A stretch of 64,000 nt of DNA from Methylobacterium sp. J-077 (GTDB taxonomy: Bacteria > Pseudomonadota > Alphaproteobacteria > Rhizobiales > Beijerinckiaceae), in the NCBI RefSeq assembly GCF_022829365.1, contig NZ_JAKSYJ010000216.1, forward strand, positions 1 to 64,000, in the 5' to 3' direction. Positions 23,004 through 31,487 of this stretch are shown here, in pieces; position 1 is the first letter of the stretch; every line of letters starts with the position of its first letter. The position numbers and the translations under genes are program-made. The notes under the pieces are model-generated. The model ran no database searches, was not told the DNA's origin, and worked only from the letters and a program-made list of their open reading frames with translations.

Positions 23004-23891
23004 TCAGAGAACCGGCAGGCCGCGGGCCTTGGCTTCCTCGCCGGGCTCGACGTGGATCGTCACGACCGCCCCGGGGATCGTCGTTTCCAGGGCGCTTTCC
23101 AGCCGGTCGCAGATGGCGTGCGAGGCCTCGACGGTCATGCTGCCCGGGACCACGAGGTGGAAATCGATGAAGGTCGCCTGGCCAGCCGAGCGGGTCCGGA
23201 CGTCGTGAGCTTCCAGGGCGCCCTCCCCGTGGCGGGAGATCAGCGAGCGGATCTCGCAGACCATGTCGGGCGAGGCCGCCCGATCCATGAGGCCGTCGAC
23301 CGATTCGCGCACCATGCGGAAGCCGGACCAGAGGATGTTGAGCGCCACGAGCCCGGCCACCGCCGGGTCGAGGATTGGATAGCCGGTCAGCCAGACCGCG
23401 GCGACGCCGAACAGCACGCCGCACGAAGTCACTACGTCGGCGAAGACGTGGCGGGCATCGGCGATCAGGGCCGGCGAGCGCCAGGCGCGTCCCCAGCGCA
23501 TCAGCGCCCAGGCCCAGACGGCGTTGATGGCGCCGGCCCCGAGGTTGATGGCCAGGCCAAGAGCCGGCGCGTCCAGCGGCTTCGGGGCGAGCAGGCCGAA
23601 ATACGCTTCCCGCAGGATCAGGACCGCCGCCACGACGATGAGCGCGCCCTCGATCACCGCGGAGAAGAACTCGGCCTTGTGGTGGCCGTAGGGATGCTCC
23701 GCGTCGGCCGGGCGCGCCGCCACCCGCAGGGCCACGAAGGCGCCGACCGCCGCGACCACGTTGATGATGCTCTCCAGCGCGTCGGAGTACAGCGCCAGGC
23801 TACTGGTGAGCCACGCCGCGTAGAATTTCAGTCCGGTCACCCCGAGGCCGATGCCGGCGCTGAGGAGGGCTGCTTTCTGGGTCCGGTCCAT
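23004..23891 (-). CDS. Cation diffusion facilitator family efflux transporter
   Basis: An inner-membrane proton antiporter exporting divalent metals such as zinc, iron or manganese. The 295-residue product has six helices. The metal site residues are visible in SLALYSDALES (helix 2) and LIADARHVFADV (helix 5), with HPYGHHKAEF in the loop. The C-terminal cytoplasmic ferredoxin-like domain starts near residue 205 and has FIDFHLVVPG. Helix 2 carries Asp without the preceding His, so the site may be iron/manganese rather than zinc type; this is inference. A GTG five codons upstream is an alternative start. It converges on sfnB. Confidence 0.88.
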   Translation of the reverse strand: MDRTQKAALLSAGIGLGVTGLKFYAAWLTSSLALYSDALESIINVVAAVGAFVALRVAARPADAEHPYGHHKAEFFSAVIEGALIVVAAVLILREAYFGLLAPKPLDAPALGLAINLGAGAINAVWAWALMRWGRAWRSPALIADARHVFADVVTSCGVLFGVAAVWLTGYPILDPAVAGLVALNILWSGFRMVRESVDGLMDRAASPDMVCEIRSLISRHGEGALEAHDVRTRSAGQATFIDFHLVVPGSMTVEASHAICDRLESALETTIPGAVVTIHVEPGEEAKARGLPVL

Positions 23892-23987
23892 GGGGTCGCC
23901 GATCACGAGTCGACGTGCCCATACGGGATGCAGCTTGCCTCAGGCCACGGCAAAGCTTCGACGCTGCCGAAAGAGTCTTAGCTTGGG

Positions 23988-24209
23988 CTATGGGTCGGTC
24001 GGCTCAGGCGCCGGGTCGCGGGCTGCCTCGCGCTGTCGGCTCCGCTCGGCCTTGCCGCGCGCCTCTGCTGCCTTGCGGAGGAGGCGGCGCTTCTGCCACG
24101 CGAAGCGTGTAGCGGCCGCGATCGTCTCCAGGCGTGCCGCCTCGCGGTCCCAATAGCCGACGAGCTGCCCGTCGAGGGTCACGCGTGCGGGACGGCCGGT
24201 CCTGACCAT
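23988..24209 (-). CDS. Small basic protein, function unknown
   Basis: A 73-residue protein starting MVRTGRPARVTLDGQLVGYW, followed by a long charged helix rich in Arg, Ala and Glu (WQKRRLLRKAAEARGKAERS). An AGGA motif lies about 8 bases before the ATG. It begins 5 bases after the stop of the 82-residue gene upstream, so the two look like one transcription unit. No family recognised. Confidence 0.5.
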   Translation of the reverse strand: MVRTGRPARVTLDGQLVGYWDREAARLETIAAATRFAWQKRRLLRKAAEARGKAERSRQREAARDPAPEPTDP

Positions 24210-24214
24210 GGCGC

Positions 24215-24463
24215 TCAATCCTGCGGGGAAGCCGGCTCGCCGGTCTCGGCCACGATCAGCGCGTCCGCATCGCCGTGGAAGCTTCCGGTCCCGGAATTCG
24301 GCACCGGCACGGCCGGGCTGCCGAAGGGCGCGCTTGGATAGGCTTCCTCGAACTTCGCCCGGGCGGTCGCCGGATCGTCGGCCTTGAGCACGATCTGTTC
24401 GGTGCCGGGGAGCGGCCAGCGCGGATCGGCGGCATCGCGGGGGCGCACGGCGTACCAGGGCAT
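24215..24463 (-). CDS. Small hypothetical protein
   Basis: An 82-residue acidic protein starting MPWYAVRPRDAADPRW. It contains QIVLKADDPATARAKFEEAYP, which looks like a strand-helix unit, and a Gly/Pro-rich tail. GGAG lies about 12 bases upstream. It is divergent from queA. No family recognised. The compact pairing with the 73-residue gene supports that it is real. Confidence 0.5.
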   Translation of the reverse strand: MPWYAVRPRDAADPRWPLPGTEQIVLKADDPATARAKFEEAYPSAPFGSPAVPVPNSGTGSFHGDADALIVAETGEPASPQD

Positions 24464-24561
24464 CGTTCGGGCGTCTCCGGCGTCGGTGTGGCGTGAACCG
24501 GCGGCGGCGCGAACCGGTTCCGAGGTTGAAACCGCGTGCCGTTCGGTGCAGGCAGCCGGCG

Positions 24562-25626
24562 ATGCGCGTGGACCTGTTCGATTTCGAGTTGCCGGAGAGC
24601 TGCATCGCCCTGCGCCCGGCCGAGCCGCGCGACGCCGGGCGGCTCCTCGTCGTGCGCCCGGGCGAGGCGCTGGCGGACCGTACCGTCCGCGACCTGCCGG
24701 GCGCGCTCCGATCGGGCGATGCCCTGGTCTTTAACGACACGCGGGTGATCCCGGCGCGGCTCAACGGCGTGCGTACCCGCCCCGGCGCGCCGGGCCAGCG
24801 CACTGAGGTGATGCTGCATCTGCGCGAGGCGCCCGCGCGCTGGCGCGCCTTCGCCCGGCCGGCCAAGCGGCTAACTGTCGGCGATGCGCTTCAGTTCGGT
24901 GAGCTTCGGGCAATCGTCGCCGAGAAGGGGGAGGCTGGCGAGATCGTGCTCGATTTCGACCGGGCCGGGGCCGCGCTCGACGCCCAGATCGCGCTGGAAG
25001 GCGCCCTGCCCCTGCCGCCCTACATCGCCGGCAAGCGCCCCACCGACGCCCGCGACGCCACCGACTACCAGACGATCTACGCGCGCCATCCGGGCGCCGT
25101 GGCGGCGCCCACCGCGGGGCTGCATTTTTCGGACGGTCTGCTGGCGGCGCTCGACGCGGCCGGCCTGCACCGGCACCACGTGACCCTGCATGTCGGCGCC
25201 GGCACCTTCCTGCCGGTCAAGGCGGACGATACCGAGGGCCACCGGATGCACGCCGAGATCGGCATCCTCGACGCCGGCACCGCCGCCGCCCTCAACGCCG
25301 TCCGCGCCGCCGGCGGCCGGATCGTCGCGGTGGGCACCACGGCCCTGCGCCTGCTGGAGAGCGCCGCGAGACCCGACGGCACGCTCACGGCCTTCTCGGG
25401 GCCGACCGACATCTTCATCACGCCCGGCTACCGGTTCCGCGCAGTCGACGCCCTGGTGACGAACTTCCACCTGCCGCGCTCGACCCTGTTCATGCTGGTC
25501 TCGGCCTTCTCGGGCCTCGACACGATGCGGGCGGCCTACGCGCACGCGATCCGGAGCGGTTACCGCTTCTACTCCTACGGCGACGCCAGCCTGCTGTTCC
25601 CAGGCCCGCGCGCGGACATGCCATGA
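24562..25626 (+). CDS. queA: S-adenosylmethionine:tRNA ribosyltransferase-isomerase
   Basis: Transfers and isomerises the ribosyl group of SAM onto 7-aminomethyl-7-deazaguanine in tRNA, giving epoxyqueuosine. The 354-residue product shows the family start VDLFDFELPESCIALRPAEPR, then VFNDTRVIPARL, PTAGLHF and TNFHLPRSTL. The ATG at 24562 is preferred to one 23 codons upstream because it gives the conserved N-terminus. Its stop overlaps the tgt start (ATGA), so the two are translationally coupled. Confidence 0.95.
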   Translation: MRVDLFDFELPESCIALRPAEPRDAGRLLVVRPGEALADRTVRDLPGALRSGDALVFNDTRVIPARLNGVRTRPGAPGQRTEVMLHLREAPARWRAFARPAKRLTVGDALQFGELRAIVAEKGEAGEIVLDFDRAGAALDAQIALEGALPLPPYIAGKRPTDARDATDYQTIYARHPGAVAAPTAGLHFSDGLLAALDAAGLHRHHVTLHVGAGTFLPVKADDTEGHRMHAEIGILDAGTAAALNAVRAAGGRIVAVGTTALRLLESAARPDGTLTAFSGPTDIFITPGYRFRAVDALVTNFHLPRSTLFMLVSAFSGLDTMRAAYAHAIRSGYRFYSYGDASLLFPGPRADMP

Positions 25627-26759
25627 CCGAGACCGTGCCCTTCGGCTTCACCCTGCACGGGCAGGACGGCACCGCCCGGACCGGCGCAATCGCGACGCCG
25701 CGAGGAACCATCCGCACGCCGGCCTTCATGCCGGTGGGGACCGCCGCCACCGTCAAGGCGATGTATCCCGGTCAGGTGCGGGAGCTCGGCGCCGACGTGG
25801 TGCTGGGCAACACCTACCACCTGATGCTCCGCCCCGGCCCCGAGCGGATGGCGCGGCTCGGCGGCCTGCACCGGTTCATGAACTGGGACCGGCCGATCCT
25901 CACCGATTCCGGGGGGTTCCAGGTGATGTCGCTCTCCGCCCTGCGGAAGATCGACGAGCAGGGCGTGACGTTCCGCTCGCATATCGACGGCACCGCCCAC
26001 CACATGAGCCCGGAGCGCTCGATCGAGATCCAGGGCCTGCTCGGCTCCGACATCCAGATTCAGCTCGACGAGTGCGTGCGCCTGCCGGCCGAGCACGAGG
26101 CGATCGAGAAGGCGATGCACCTGTCCCTGCGCTGGGCCGAGCGCTGCCGGGTGGCGTTCGGCGAGCAGCCGGGCAAGGCGATGTTCGGCATCGTGCAGGG
26201 CGGTGACGTCCCGGCGCTCCGCGTCGAGAGCGCCCGCGCGCTGACCGACCTCGACCTGAAGGGCTACGCGGTCGGTGGCCTCGCCGTCGGCGAGCCGCAG
26301 GCGGTGATGTTTTCCATGATCGAGACCGTGGAGCCGCACCTGCCGCAGGCCAAGCCGCGCTACCTGATGGGCGTCGGCACGCCGGACGACATCCTGGGGG
26401 CGGTCGCCCGAGGTATCGACATGTTCGACTGCGTGATGCCGACCCGGGCCGGCCGTCACGGCCTGGCCTATACGAGGAACGGCCGAGTCAACCTGCGCAA
26501 CGCCCGCCACGCCGAGGATACGGCGCCCCTGGACGAGACCTCGACCTGCCCGGCGGCACGGGACTATTCCCGGGCCTATCTGCATCACCTCGTCCGGTCG
26601 AACGAGATCTTGGGGATGATGCTGCTGACCTGGAACAACCTGGCCTATTATCAGGACCTGATGGCCGGCGCCCGGGCGGCGATCCGTGACCGGCGGTTCG
26701 CGGATTACTGCAGCGCCACCCGCGAGGGCTGGGCGCGGGCCGAACGCGCCGCCGGATGA
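25623..26759 (+). CDS. tgt: tRNA-guanine transglycosylase
   Basis: Exchanges guanine-34 of Asn, Asp, His and Tyr tRNAs for preQ1, the step before QueA. The 378-residue TIM barrel has the acid-base Asp in LTDSGGFQVMSL, GGLAVGEP, and the nucleophile region FDCVMPTRAGRHG. In the zinc-binding region the usual CxCxxC reads STCPAAR before DYSRAYLHHL, so only the middle Cys and the later His remain. Related alphaproteobacteria may share this. It overlaps queA by 4 bases. Confidence 0.94.
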   Translation: MTETVPFGFTLHGQDGTARTGAIATPRGTIRTPAFMPVGTAATVKAMYPGQVRELGADVVLGNTYHLMLRPGPERMARLGGLHRFMNWDRPILTDSGGFQVMSLSALRKIDEQGVTFRSHIDGTAHHMSPERSIEIQGLLGSDIQIQLDECVRLPAEHEAIEKAMHLSLRWAERCRVAFGEQPGKAMFGIVQGGDVPALRVESARALTDLDLKGYAVGGLAVGEPQAVMFSMIETVEPHLPQAKPRYLMGVGTPDDILGAVARGIDMFDCVMPTRAGRHGLAYTRNGRVNLRNARHAEDTAPLDETSTCPAARDYSRAYLHHLVRSNEILGMMLLTWNNLAYYQDLMAGARAAIRDRRFADYCSATREGWARAERAAG

Positions 26760-26766
26760 ACCGGCG

Positions 26767-27822
26767 TCACGGGTGCGCGAGAACCCGATAGATTCCGGCC
26801 GGGTCGTCGGCGCCAGTGCGGACCGCCGCGTTCAGATCCGCCACGATCCGCGCGGCCACCGGCAGGCGGTAATGCAACGCGTCCCAGTAGTTCGTGTCCT
26901 GCGTGGTCACGGGCGACAGCATCCGGAAATCCACTACGACGGCACCGCGTTTCGCGCCGATGTCCGCGACGCGGGCCTTGCAGGCCGTCTCCCGCTGTCC
27001 GGCCGGCGATCCGGGGGCACCTTGCGCCGCCGCGTGCACCGGCATGAAGGCAATGAGCTTCAGGGCACCCGCCGGAATTGTTTCGAGGAGCGCGTCGAGC
27101 CGTGCCAGCGCCGGCATGGGGGCATCCGCGGGATCGGCGGCTGCCGCCGGATCGCGGGCGCCGGCCCGGATATGGGCCCGGGCGCGCACGGGATCGTACA
27201 GCGACTCGGGCGGCGTGAAGATCGCGTAGCCGTCCGGGCGGATCCGCGGCCGGGCCAGGCCGAGGCGCGCCAACGCGGTCTGTGCGGCGATCGTGACCGC
27301 GCGCTGGCTGATCTGGCGGAGCACGCCCCAGGGTGCGCCGGTCTCGTAGAGCCAGTCCGGAAAGGCGTTGGCGGTGCGGGCCGGCGGATCGGCGGCGCAC
27401 CAGGTCGTATCGAGGCCGAACAGGATCGCCTTCACCGGCCGGTGCGCGAGGAAGAGTGTGGCGAGCCGGATCTGTTCGTCCGGTGTCGCGGCGTTCATCG
27501 CCAGATTGGCGAAACGCGCAGCGAAGGCGGTATCGAGGGCGGCCGGCTCGAGCAGCCGCGCCGTAGAGGTGCCGAACACGGCGGCATCGAATGCGCCGCC
27601 TCTGGCGATCTGCGGATAGGACAGCCGCTGGTTCGTGTCCATGATCGGCCCCGGCGGATGCGAGGGGGCGGCACGCAGACCATAGGGATCGAGAATCGCC
27701 ACAGTAGCGACGATGGCCAGGCCGAGCGAAGCAGCGCCGATCAGGAATACCCGCGTGAAGCCGGCCCAGGCGGCGGGCTGGGTCTCGACGTCGACAGGAT
27801 AGGTTGGCGATTTCGTGGCCAT
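26767..27822 (-). CDS. Membrane-anchored SGNH-like protein, function unknown
   Basis: A protein of about 351 residues with one N-terminal membrane helix (FLIGAASLGLAIVATVAIL) and a large outside domain. FGTSTARLL resembles the nucleophile block of SGNH/AlgX-like O-acetyltransferase folds, and YWDALHYRLPVA near the C-terminus resembles the paired Asp/His block. These are short matches; no close family is recognised. The ATG at 27822 lacks a clear ribosome binding site. It converges on tgt with 7 bases between stops. Confidence 0.6.
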   Translation of the reverse strand: MATKSPTYPVDVETQPAAWAGFTRVFLIGAASLGLAIVATVAILDPYGLRAAPSHPPGPIMDTNQRLSYPQIARGGAFDAAVFGTSTARLLEPAALDTAFAARFANLAMNAATPDEQIRLATLFLAHRPVKAILFGLDTTWCAADPPARTANAFPDWLYETGAPWGVLRQISQRAVTIAAQTALARLGLARPRIRPDGYAIFTPPESLYDPVRARAHIRAGARDPAAAADPADAPMPALARLDALLETIPAGALKLIAFMPVHAAAQGAPGSPAGQRETACKARVADIGAKRGAVVVDFRMLSPVTTQDTNYWDALHYRLPVAARIVADLNAAVRTGADDPAGIYRVLAHP

Positions 27823-27914
27823 GAGCAAGCCGCATACCCGCTTCGGTCTACGCCGACAGGCTACAGAGGTTTGAGGCGTCGACGTTCTTGCAGGCTGCGA
27901 CGCGCGCCCTTGTG

Positions 27915-27961
27915 TCCGAAGGGGGCCCTTCGCGATATGTGCCCACGGCATCACCGTGGGT
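27915..27961. other. Two adjacent hairpins between uvrB and the SGNH-like gene
   Basis: CGAAGGG/CCCTTCG (27915-27930, 2-base loop) is followed by a 10-pair stem, GTGCCCACGG/CCGTGGGTAC with one G-T pair (27937-27961, 5-base loop). Both lie downstream of uvrB on the minus strand. Neither has a T run, so Rho-independent termination is unlikely. They could be a structured 3' end or a small RNA. Confidence 0.35.
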
Positions 27962-28002
27962 ACGACTGAAACATGTGTTGCGCTTAGGCCTGACGCTGCC
28001 GA

Positions 28003-30762
28003 TCAGCCTCGCTTGCGCCCGCCCCCGCCCTTGTATTTCGGCTTCTGGCCGCCGAGGCCTTGCGTCGAGCGGGGCTTCGGCCGTTCCTGCCACGGCACCG
28101 CATCGGCCGGCATCTCCCGGTCTGTCCCCGGGCCCATATTGTCGAGGTCGGGCTTCGAGATGCGTGTCGAGCCGGCACCTCGGGGCGCCTTGCGGCCGTA
28201 CTTGCCGGCCTCGCGCTCCACGTCCCCCTGCCGGGCCATGGGATCGTCCGAGACCAGCAGTTCCGTGGCCTGGAGGCGCTTGAGCTCGTCGCGCAGGCGC
28301 GCCGCCTCCTCGAAGTCGAGATCCGCGGCGGCCGCGCGCATCCGCTTCTCCAGGTCGGCCAGCACCGCCTTGAGATTGTGGCCGACCGTAATCGCGTCCT
28401 TGGCCAAGCCGGTATCGACCTGGACGTGGTCGCGCTCGTAGACGCTGTTGAGGATGTCGCTGATCCCGCGCTTCACGCTCTGGGGCGTGATGCCGTGCTC
28501 GGCGTTGTAGGCGAGCTGCTTGGTCCGCCGCCGCTCGGTCTCGGCCATCGCCCGCTCCATCGAGCCGGTGATGGAATCCGCGTACAGGATGCAGCGCGCG
28601 TCGGCGTTCCGCGCCGCCCGGCCGATGGTCTGGACCAGGGAGGTCTCGGAGCGGAGAAACCCTTCCTTGTCGGCGTCGAGGATCGCCACCAGGGCGCATT
28701 CCGGGATGTCGAGACCTTCCCGGAGGAGGTTGATGCCGATGAGGACATCGAATGCTCCTAGCCGCAGATCGCGGATGATCTCGATCCGCTCCAGGGTGTC
28801 GATGTCGGAGTGCATGTAGCGCACCCGCACGCCGTTCTCGTGCAGGTACTCGGTGAGATCCTCGGCCATGCGCTTGGTCAGTGTGGTCACCAGCGTGCGG
28901 TAGCCGGCCAGCGCGACCGCCTTGACCTCGCCGAGCAGGTCGTCGACCTGGGCGCGCGCCGGGCGGATCTCGATCACCGGATCGACCAGGCCGGTGGGGC
29001 GGATCACCTGCTCGGCGAAGACGCCGCCGGTGCGCTCCATCTCCCACTTGCCGGGCGTCGCGGAGACGTGGACCGTCTGCGGACGCATCGCGTCCCATTC
29101 CTCGAAGCGCAGCGGACGGTTGTCGAGGCAGGACGGCAGGCGGAAGCCGTATTCGGCAAGCGTCGCCTTCCGGCGGAAGTCGCCCCGGTACATGCCGCCG
29201 ATCTGGGGGACGGTGACGTGGCTCTCGTCGGTGAAGACGAGGGCGTTGTCGGGCAGGTACTCGAACAGGGTCGGCGGCGGCTCGCCGGGGCGGCGGCCGG
29301 TGAGGTAGCGCGAATAATTCTCGATGCCGTTGCAGGCGCCGGTGGCCTCGATCATCTCGATGTCGAAGGTGCAGCGCTGGTCGATGCGCTGGGCCTCGAT
29401 CAGCCGGCCCATCTTGGTCAGTTCCTCGATTCGGCCGTTCAGCTCGTTCTTGATGCCCTTGATCGCCTGCTGCAGCGTCGGTCGCGGCGTGACGTAGTGG
29501 GAATTCGCGTAGACCTTCACGAATTTCAGTTCGGCGATCTTCTTGCCAGTGAGTGGGTCGAACTCGACGATCGACTCGATCTCGTCGCCGAACATACCGA
29601 TCCGCCAGCCGCGATCCTCCAGGTGGGCCGGCCACAGCTCGATCGAATCGCCGCGGACCCGGAAGGTGCCGCGGGCGAAATCCGCCTGGATCCGCTTGTA
29701 CTGGAGGGCCACGAGGTCGGCCACGAGCTGGCGCTGCTCGATCTTCTCGCCCAGCGTCACGGTGAACGACATCGCCGTGTAGGTCTCGACCGAGCCAATG
29801 CCGTAGATGCAGGACACCGACGCGACGATGATCACGTCGTCCCGCTCCAGCAGGGCGCGTGTGGCGGAGTGGCGCATCCGGTCGATCTGCTCGTTGATCG
29901 ACGATTCCTTCTCGATGAACGTGTCCGAGCGCGGGACGTAAGCCTCTGGCTGATAATAATCGTAGTAGGAAACGAAGTACTCAACCGCGTTGTCGGGGAA
30001 GAACGACTTGAACTCGCCGTAGAGCTGCGCGGCCAGAGTCTTGTTCGGAGCCAGGATCAGCGCCGGGCGCTGGGTCTGCTCGATGATTTTGGCCATCGTG
30101 AAGGTCTTGCCCGAGCCGGTGACCCCGAGCAGGACCTGGTCGCGCTCCAGCGCGCCGATGCCGCCGACCAGTTCGGCGATGGCGGTGGGCTGGTCGCCGG
30201 CCGGCTCGAACTCCGATTTCAGCGTGAACCGGAGGCCGCCTTCCGATTTCTGTGGCCGGTCCGGCCGGTGCGGCACCCAGGTCTGGCCGTCCTTGAACAG
30301 CGGGTTGCCCTCGATCAGCAGCCGCTCCAGGGCCGTCACGGTGGCCGAGGCGCCGCCGTCGCCGCCCGGATCCGGCAGGTCGGCGCCCTCGGGCACCGGG
30401 CCATCTTCCGGGGGCGTCAGCCCCAGGGCCTGAGCGAGGCGCGGATCGACCTCCGCCGCGTCGCCGAGCGCGTAGCCGGCCTGGGGCGCTTCACTGAAAC
30501 CGTCGCGGGCGATCTCGACCTTGCGGGTGGCGGCCTTGTCGATCGGCTCCTTGGCCGGGCGCCCCCTGGGCTTGCCCGGGCGCGGCTTCTCCGGCTCCGG
30601 CGCGATCGGCGGCGGCCGGTTGCGGTTCAGCGCCGGGTTCAGCAATTCGGCCAAATAGGTATCGAGCGGCTTCAATTCGGGCTTCGACGCCTTGGCGGAC
30701 GAGGCCGAGACGGACGCGGCGCGCGGTTTCTTCGGAGCGGGCATGTTTTTCCGAGAAGGCAT
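28003..30762 (-). CDS. uvrB: UvrABC excision nuclease subunit B with long N-terminal extension
   Basis: The DNA damage verification helicase of nucleotide excision repair, loaded by UvrA and recruiting UvrC. It is 919 residues, against about 670 in most bacteria. The canonical part starts near residue 177 (GLRFTLKSEFEPAGDQPTAI). It has Walker A GVTGSGKTF, the damage-probing hairpin YYDYYQPEAYVP, the DESH box and a C-terminal UVR motif (AAADLDFEEAARLRDELKRL). Residues 1-175 are Pro/Lys/Ala-rich with KPRGRPAKEP, an AT-hook-like core. The ATG at 30744 is an alternative start. Confidence 0.95.
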   Translation of the reverse strand: MPSRKNMPAPKKPRAASVSASSAKASKPELKPLDTYLAELLNPALNRNRPPPIAPEPEKPRPGKPRGRPAKEPIDKAATRKVEIARDGFSEAPQAGYALGDAAEVDPRLAQALGLTPPEDGPVPEGADLPDPGGDGGASATVTALERLLIEGNPLFKDGQTWVPHRPDRPQKSEGGLRFTLKSEFEPAGDQPTAIAELVGGIGALERDQVLLGVTGSGKTFTMAKIIEQTQRPALILAPNKTLAAQLYGEFKSFFPDNAVEYFVSYYDYYQPEAYVPRSDTFIEKESSINEQIDRMRHSATRALLERDDVIIVASVSCIYGIGSVETYTAMSFTVTLGEKIEQRQLVADLVALQYKRIQADFARGTFRVRGDSIELWPAHLEDRGWRIGMFGDEIESIVEFDPLTGKKIAELKFVKVYANSHYVTPRPTLQQAIKGIKNELNGRIEELTKMGRLIEAQRIDQRCTFDIEMIEATGACNGIENYSRYLTGRRPGEPPPTLFEYLPDNALVFTDESHVTVPQIGGMYRGDFRRKATLAEYGFRLPSCLDNRPLRFEEWDAMRPQTVHVSATPGKWEMERTGGVFAEQVIRPTGLVDPVIEIRPARAQVDDLLGEVKAVALAGYRTLVTTLTKRMAEDLTEYLHENGVRVRYMHSDIDTLERIEIIRDLRLGAFDVLIGINLLREGLDIPECALVAILDADKEGFLRSETSLVQTIGRAARNADARCILYADSITGSMERAMAETERRRTKQLAYNAEHGITPQSVKRGISDILNSVYERDHVQVDTGLAKDAITVGHNLKAVLADLEKRMRAAAADLDFEEAARLRDELKRLQATELLVSDDPMARQGDVEREAGKYGRKAPRGAGSTRISKPDLDNMGPGTDREMPADAVPWQERPKPRSTQGLGGQKPKYKGGGGRKRG

Positions 30763-30843
30763 GGGGTCAATATGGGCCCCGCATGGGCCGCGAGAAACCC
30801 TCCGCGGCGCGGAGTTTTCCGGCCTGCGTGAAAGAGGCTCTCG

Positions 30844-31329
30844 ATGACCGCACCGATCCACCCCGAGACCCGTATCGGGCACGTCCACCTCAAGGTCGCC
30901 GACCTGGACCGGGCGCTCGGCTTCTATTGCGGCGTGCTCGGCCTCGGCCTGACCCAGCGCTACGGCGAGCGCGCCGCCTTCGTCGCGGCCGGGGGCTACC
31001 ACCACCATATCGGGCTCAACACCTGGGAGAGCCTCGGCGGCCGGCCGCCGGCGCCGGGGACAACCGGGCTGTACCACCTCGCCCTGCTCTACCCGACCCG
31101 GGCCGCCCTGGCCGATGCCCTGCGCCGGGTCGAGGCGGCCGGCATTCCCTTGGACGGCGCCAGCGACCACGGCGTTAGCGAGGCCCTGTACCTGCGCGAT
31201 CCGGACGGGAACGGCGTGGAACTGTACCGGGACCGCCCGGAAGCGGAATGGCCCCGCGACCCGGACGGCGCCCTGCGGATGGTCACGGCCCGGCTCGATC
31301 TCGATGCGCTCCGTCGGGAAGACCGGTAA
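30844..31329 (+). CDS. VOC family protein, glyoxalase/extradiol dioxygenase fold
   Basis: A 161-residue vicinal-oxygen-chelate protein. The pattern IGHVHLKVADLDRALGFYCGVLGL at the N-terminus, GLYHLALLYPT in the middle and LRDPDGNGVELY near the end matches catechol-2,3-dioxygenase/CatE-like members. The His, His and Glu typical of the metal site are present. The substrate is unknown; the family includes dioxygenases, glyoxalases and drug-binding proteins. AGAGG precedes the ATG. It is divergent from uvrB. Confidence 0.82.
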   Translation: MTAPIHPETRIGHVHLKVADLDRALGFYCGVLGLGLTQRYGERAAFVAAGGYHHHIGLNTWESLGGRPPAPGTTGLYHLALLYPTRAALADALRRVEAAGIPLDGASDHGVSEALYLRDPDGNGVELYRDRPEAEWPRDPDGALRMVTARLDLDALRREDR

Positions 31330-31346
31330 TTACAACTCTTAGGTAG

Positions 31347-31417
31347 AATTCACCGTGCATTGGCCTCGCCCAAGCGGGCCGATGCAGAGAAAATTCGGTA
31401 TCATCATCCGGTGAATT
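31347..31417. promoter_or_regulatory. Nested inverted repeats upstream of a membrane protein gene
   Basis: The outer arms AATTCACCG (31347-31355) and CGGTGAATT (31409-31417) are perfect complements. Inside them TGCATTGGCC (31356-31365) and GGCCGATGCA (31377-31386) pair at 9 of 10 positions. The gap on the 3' side holds 22 unpaired bases. It ends 70 bases before the membrane protein start, so it could be a leader structure or two operators for the winged-helix regulator encoded next. Confidence 0.3.
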
Positions 31418-31487
31418 GGCTTGCGGTGACCGGAACCGGTCGGTACTTTGCAGTTCAAAGCATGATGCAGCGCGGGGGCTGAAGCTC

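Noticed and set aside
28810..30831. A 673-codon plus-strand frame opposite uvrB.
   Set aside because: Antisense to uvrB, low complexity, no recognisable domain.
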